From Actinomycetes bacterium (GTDB lineage: Bacteria; Actinomycetota; Actinomycetes; Actinomycetales; Cellulomonadaceae): a stretch of DNA of 16,401 bases. The stretch covers positions 1 to 16,401 of the forward strand of contig JAEWQZ010000185.1 in the NCBI GenBank assembly GCA_023460255.1, read 5' to 3'. The notes under the pieces were generated by a model. The model saw only the letters and a list, made by a program, of their open reading frames with translations. It had not been told where the DNA came from and searched no databases. Each line of letters begins with the position of its first letter. Position 1 is the first letter of the stretch. Positions 13,613 through 16,401 of this stretch are shown here, in pieces. Made by a program: the position numbers and the translations under genes.

Positions 13613-14827
13613 ATGCCTCGGACCATCTCGCCTGTCGCGGCGATCCCGCGCAGCGGCATCCGCACCCTGATGGAGCTGGCGCTCCGTGACCCGCTCGCCA
13701 TCCGCCTCGAGGTCGGCGAGCCGGACGTCTCGACGCCCGAGCACGTCATCGCCGCCGCCGCGCGGGATGCCAGGGCGGGGCACACGGGCTACTCGTCGAG
13801 CACGGGACTGGCGGAGCTGCGTGCGGCGCTGGCGACCAAGGTGACGACGGGCACGGGTCGGGTGACGTCGCCCGACGAGGTGGTCGTCACCCACGGGGCG
13901 ATGCACGGCATCGCGATGGCGCTGCAGTGCGCCCTCGCGCCGGGGGAGCAGGTGCTGCTGCCGGACCCCGAGTTCCCGAACTGGCGGATGGCCGCCGTCG
14001 CGGCCGGTCTCGACGTCGGCACCTACCCGGTGCGTGCCACCGCCGGGTTCGTGCCCGTCGTCGCCGAGGTCGAGCGGTCGGTCACCGAGCGGACTCGGGC
14101 GATCGTCGTCTGCTCACCCAACAACCCGACGGGCGCTGTGTACCCGCGAGAGGTCCTCGAGGGCCTCGTCGACGTCGCCCGTCGCCACGACCTGTGGATC
14201 CTGTCCGACGAGTGCTACGAGGACTTCGCGTTCGACGCGCCGCACCAGGGCCTGACCGAGCTCGACCCCGACGGGCGGGTCATGTCGTTCTTCAGCTTCT
14301 CCAAGTCGCACGCCATGACCGGGTGGCGGGTCGGCTACGCGGTCGTGCCCGACCCCACGGTGCGCGAGCTGATGGGCCATCTCGCCGAGGCGACGGTGTC
14401 CTGCCCCTCGACGATCGGCCAGCGGGCCGCGCTCGCCGCCCTCGCGGGACCGCGCGACCACGTCGTCGCGGCCCGGGACGCCTACCGGGCCCGGCGCGAC
14501 GCCGCGGTCGACCTCCTGAGCGCGCGGGGGATCGGCTGCGTGCGGCCGGAGGGTGCCTTCTACCTGATGGTCGACGTGTCGGCCGCGACGAGCGACAGCG
14601 AGGCGTTCGCCCTGCGCCTGCTGGCACGCCGCCACGTCGCCGTCGCCCCGGGGTCCACCTTCGGGGACGGCGCACGTGGGATGGTGCGGGTCTCCCTCGC
14701 CGCGGGGCGCGACGTGCTCCTGGAGGGGCTGGGGCGGCTGGCCGACGAGGTGCAGCAGTGGGAGGGTGGCCGGCAGGCCGCGCAGGCCGGGCGCGCGGCC
14801 GACACCGCGGCGGCCGCGATCGCCTGA
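13613..14827 (+). CDS. PLP-dependent class I/II aminotransferase
   Basis: A 404-residue fold-type I aminotransferase. Key residues are present: CSPNNPTG, Asp199 and Tyr202 in LSDECYEDF (contacts to the PLP ring), Lys231 in FSFSKSHAMTGWRVGY (Schiff base), and Arg359 in GMVRVSLA (binds the substrate carboxylate). The substrate cannot be assigned; aspartate, alanine or aromatic amino acids are all possible in this class. ATG13613 is chosen for its position 6 bases after TACCGT. ATG13583 is in frame and would add ten residues, but has no better ribosome site. An Ala/Gln-rich tail of about 25 residues follows the catalytic fold. It lies just upstream of pdxT, which helps make its cofactor, but has its own promoter. 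Confidence 0.9.
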   Translation: MPRTISPVAAIPRSGIRTLMELALRDPLAIRLEVGEPDVSTPEHVIAAAARDARAGHTGYSSSTGLAELRAALATKVTTGTGRVTSPDEVVVTHGAMHGIAMALQCALAPGEQVLLPDPEFPNWRMAAVAAGLDVGTYPVRATAGFVPVVAEVERSVTERTRAIVVCSPNNPTGAVYPREVLEGLVDVARRHDLWILSDECYEDFAFDAPHQGLTELDPDGRVMSFFSFSKSHAMTGWRVGYAVVPDPTVRELMGHLAEATVSCPSTIGQRAALAALAGPRDHVVAARDAYRARRDAAVDLLSARGIGCVRPEGAFYLMVDVSAATSDSEAFALRLLARRHVAVAPGSTFGDGARGMVRVSLAAGRDVLLEGLGRLADEVQQWEGGRQAAQAGRAADTAAAAIA

Positions 14828-14872
14828 CCGACCGCGTGGTCGACCGTGTGACCGACCGCCTGACCGACCGCG
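14825..14872 (+). repeat. Four tandem 12-base units at the aminotransferase stop codon
   Basis: Units start at 14825, 14837, 14849 and 14861: tgaccgaccgcg, tggtcgaccgtg, tgaccgaccgcc and tgaccgaccgcg. The first and last are identical, the third differs from them at one base and the second at three. The TGA stop of the aminotransferase is the first codon of unit one. In the frame of the downstream pdxT the array would read as Thr/Val-Asp-Arg repeats, but it lies upstream of the pdxT start. Confidence 0.85.
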
Positions 14873-14908
14873 GGGTGTCCGCGCGTCGGCCCGCGCCGCG
14901 CGACGCCG

Positions 14909-14914
14909 TAGGAT
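14909..14914 (+). promoter_or_regulatory. Candidate -10 box for pdxT
   Basis: TAGGAT, the same hexamer as before pdxS, lies 8 bases before GTG14923. No Shine-Dalgarno precedes that GTG, so transcription may start at or next to the start codon. No clear -35 is visible. Confidence 0.5.
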
Positions 14915-14922
14915 TCCGCGCC

Positions 14923-15552
14923 GTGACGTCGATCGGGGTGCTCGCGCTGCAGGGCGACGTGCGTGAGCACGTTGCGGCGCTCGAGGCCGTCGGCGCGCGG
15001 GGCGTGCCTGTGCGGCGCCCGGGGGAGCTGGCGGCCGTCGACGGCATCGTCATCCCCGGCGGGGAGTCCACCACGATCGACAAGCTCCTGAGGGCCTTCG
15101 ACCTCTTCGAGCCGCTGCGGGGGGCCATCGCCGGCGGCCTGCCGGCATTCGGCTCGTGCGCCGGGATGATCCTGCTGGCCGAGCGGATCACCGGGGGGAC
15201 GAGCGACCAGCGCACGCTCGGCGGCCTCGACGTGACAGTGCGACGCAACGCGTTCGGGCGTCAGGTGGACTCCTTCGAGACGGACCTCGTCGTCGAGGGC
15301 GTGCCGGACAGCGCGACCCGGCCCGTGCACGCCGTCTTCATCCGGGCGCCCTGGGTGGAGGAGGTCGGCCCGCGCGTGCAGGTGCTCGCCCGCGTCGACG
15401 CCGCCCGCACGCGAGGTGGGGGCGCGGAGCAGGCGGCCGGTAGGATCGTCGCCGTGCGTGAGCGCGACGTGCTGGCCACGTCGTTCCACCCCGAGGTCAC
15501 GGGGGACCTGCGCCTGCACCATCTGTTCGTCACCATCGTCGAGAGCCGTTGA
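14923..15552 (+). CDS. pdxT: Pyridoxal 5'-phosphate synthase glutaminase subunit PdxT
   Basis: A 209-residue class I glutamine amidotransferase that releases ammonia from glutamine and channels it to PdxS. The catalytic triad is visible: Cys79 in FGSCAGMILL, and His189 and Glu191 in SFHPEVTGD. The PdxT-specific start IGVLALQGDVREH and PGGESTTIDKLL (47 onward) are present, as are RNAFGRQVDSFE and HAVFIRAP. The frame is open upstream to beyond 13927, across the aminotransferase gene, but GTG14923 aligns with the normal family N-terminus and lies 8 bases after a -10 box. The length is normal. The gene is followed after 11 bases by yebC. Confidence 0.97.
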   Translation: MTSIGVLALQGDVREHVAALEAVGARGVPVRRPGELAAVDGIVIPGGESTTIDKLLRAFDLFEPLRGAIAGGLPAFGSCAGMILLAERITGGTSDQRTLGGLDVTVRRNAFGRQVDSFETDLVVEGVPDSATRPVHAVFIRAPWVEEVGPRVQVLARVDAARTRGGGAEQAAGRIVAVRERDVLATSFHPEVTGDLRLHHLFVTIVESR

Positions 15553-15563
15553 GGGGTCCTTGC

Positions 15564-16325
15564 ATGTCCGGTCACTCCAAGTGGGCCACGACCAAGCACA
15601 AGAAGGCAGTGGTCGACGCCCGGCGGGGCAAGCTCTTCGCCAAGCTCATCAAGAACATCGAGGTCGCGGCGCGCACCGGTGGCGGTGACCCGGCCGGCAA
15701 CCCCACGCTCTTCGACGCCATCCAGAAGGCGAAGAAGACGTCGGTCCCCAACGACAACATCGATCGGGCGGTCAAGCGCGGCTCCGGCCAGGAGGCCGGC
15801 GGCGCCGACTACCAGACGATCATGTACGAGGGCTACGGGCCGGGCGGGATCGCGGTCCTCGTCGAGTGCCTGACCGACAACCGGAACCGGGCAGCCTCCG
15901 ACGTCCGGGTGGCCTTCACGCGCAACGGCGGCCAGATGGCCGACCCCGGGTCCGTCTCCTACCTCTTCTCGCGCCGTGGCGTGGTCCTCGTCCCGAAGGC
16001 CGGCGGGCTGACGGAGGACGACGTCCTGACGGCCGTGCTGGACGCCGGTGCGGAGGAGGTCAACGACCTCGGCGATGCGTTCGAGGTGCTGAGCGAGGCG
16101 AGCGACGTCGTCGCCGTGCGCACGGCCCTGCAGGATGCCGGCATCGACTACGACTCCGCCGAGGCGCAGTTCGTCCCGGCGACACAGGTCGAGGTCGACA
16201 TCGAGGGCGCCCGGAAGATCCTGCGCCTCATCGACGCGCTCGAGGACAGCGACGACGTGCAGAACGTCTTCGCTAACTTCGACGCCTCCGACGAGGTCAT
16301 GGCCCAGCTCGACGACGAGGACTGA
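15564..16325 (+). CDS. yebC: YebC/PmpR-family protein
   Basis: A 253-residue YebC/PmpR (TACO1) family protein, starting with the family hallmark MSGHSKWATTKHKKAVVDARRG in shortened form: Met-Ser-Gly-His-Ser-Lys-Trp then the Lys-rich helix. NPTLFDAIQKAKKTSVPNDNI, MYEGYGPGGIAVLVE and LTDNRNR are also typical. Members were annotated as transcriptional regulators; more recent work links the family to translation through difficult stretches such as polyproline. ATG15564 has gagggg (15551-15556) 7 bases upstream. Two in-frame upstream starts near 15549 are within the pdxT stop region and lack the conserved N-terminus. It is probably co-transcribed with pdxT; in many bacteria ruvC follows, which would be just beyond the window. 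Confidence 0.96.
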   Translation: MSGHSKWATTKHKKAVVDARRGKLFAKLIKNIEVAARTGGGDPAGNPTLFDAIQKAKKTSVPNDNIDRAVKRGSGQEAGGADYQTIMYEGYGPGGIAVLVECLTDNRNRAASDVRVAFTRNGGQMADPGSVSYLFSRRGVVLVPKAGGLTEDDVLTAVLDAGAEEVNDLGDAFEVLSEASDVVAVRTALQDAGIDYDSAEAQFVPATQVEVDIEGARKILRLIDALEDSDDVQNVFANFDASDEVMAQLDDED

Positions 16326-16337
16326 CCCTCCCCTCGG

Positions 16338-16385
16338 TGTGTGGAGCGTTGCGCAGTCCTGCGGTCGTTGTGTGGAGCGTTGTGC
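16338..16385 (+). repeat. Direct repeat downstream of yebC
   Basis: tgtgtggagcgttgcgc (16338-16354) recurs at 16369-16385 with one change (C to T at the fifteenth base). The copies start 31 bases apart, about three helical turns, in the intergenic DNA between yebC and whatever follows (ruvC is expected by synteny). No -10 box is visible before the window ends. Confidence 0.7.
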
Positions 16386-16401
16386 GGCGACACGCCCGGC
16401 G

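Noticed and set aside
13927..14922. Long upstream extension of the pdxT frame.
   Set aside because: It is out of frame inside the aminotransferase gene; the PdxT family starts at IGVLALQGD, right after GTG14923.
16338..16401. LexA box or RecA-dependent DNA-damage promoter ahead of a presumed ruvC.
   Set aside because: The repeat does not match the actinobacterial LexA palindrome or the TTGTCRGTG-N8-TANNNT pattern, and the window ends before any gene.
1..16401. A mobile element, defence island or prophage.
   Set aside because: No transposase, integrase, restriction, toxin or phage protein is visible, and gene order follows the conserved actinobacterial core.

Overview
The window comes from a very GC-rich actinobacterium. 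Its gene order is thrS, HIT protein, pgsA, PIM acyltransferase, pimA, then pdxS, pdxT and yebC. As I remember it, mycobacteria and Streptomyces share this core. SsgA-type protein, PIM-lipid genes, GTG starts, TANNNT -10 boxes and many leaderless-looking starts all fit. A member of the Micrococcales (Cellulomonas-like or a relative) is my best guess; the genus cannot be fixed from sequence alone. No CRISPR array, insertion sequence, integrase or prophage gene is visible, so this looks like ordinary core chromosome.

Layout. 1-933: the end of a HemD-type protein with a C-terminal winged-helix domain, overlapping a sirohydrochlorin chelatase (siroheme branch of tetrapyrrole synthesis). 992-1308: a minus-strand tRNA operon (Gly-GCC, Cys-GCA, Val-GAC) ending in a perfect palindrome that also closes the chelatase operon. 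1441-3437: pabB and pabC, which turn chorismate into p-aminobenzoate for folate. 3444-3872: a convergent SsgA/SsgB-type cell-division regulator. 3997-4068: tRNA-Val(CAC).

4253-10354 is one tight co-directional block with 4-base ATGA/GTGA overlaps or gaps of a few bases. It holds thrS, a HIT-family (Ap4A phosphorylase-like) protein, the phosphatidylinositol-phosphate synthase pgsA, a PIM acyltransferase, the mannosyltransferase pimA and a one-helix membrane protein. The three lipid genes build the phosphatidylinositol mannoside anchor of the cell envelope. 10544-12012 holds pdxS (PLP synthase) overlapped by a Nudix hydrolase.

12017-14827 interrupts the usual pdxS-pdxT neighbourhood. It contains two minus-strand paralogous two-helix membrane proteins of unknown function and a divergent class I/II aminotransferase. 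pdxT and yebC follow, and the window ends in the intergenic region after yebC.

The points most worth a second look are these: the paralogous membrane-protein pair with matching leaderless promoters; a series of start codons sitting 6-8 bases after a TANNNT box with no Shine-Dalgarno; the split of pdxS from pdxT; and the tRNA-Val(GAC) gene with C instead of the near-universal U at position 33.
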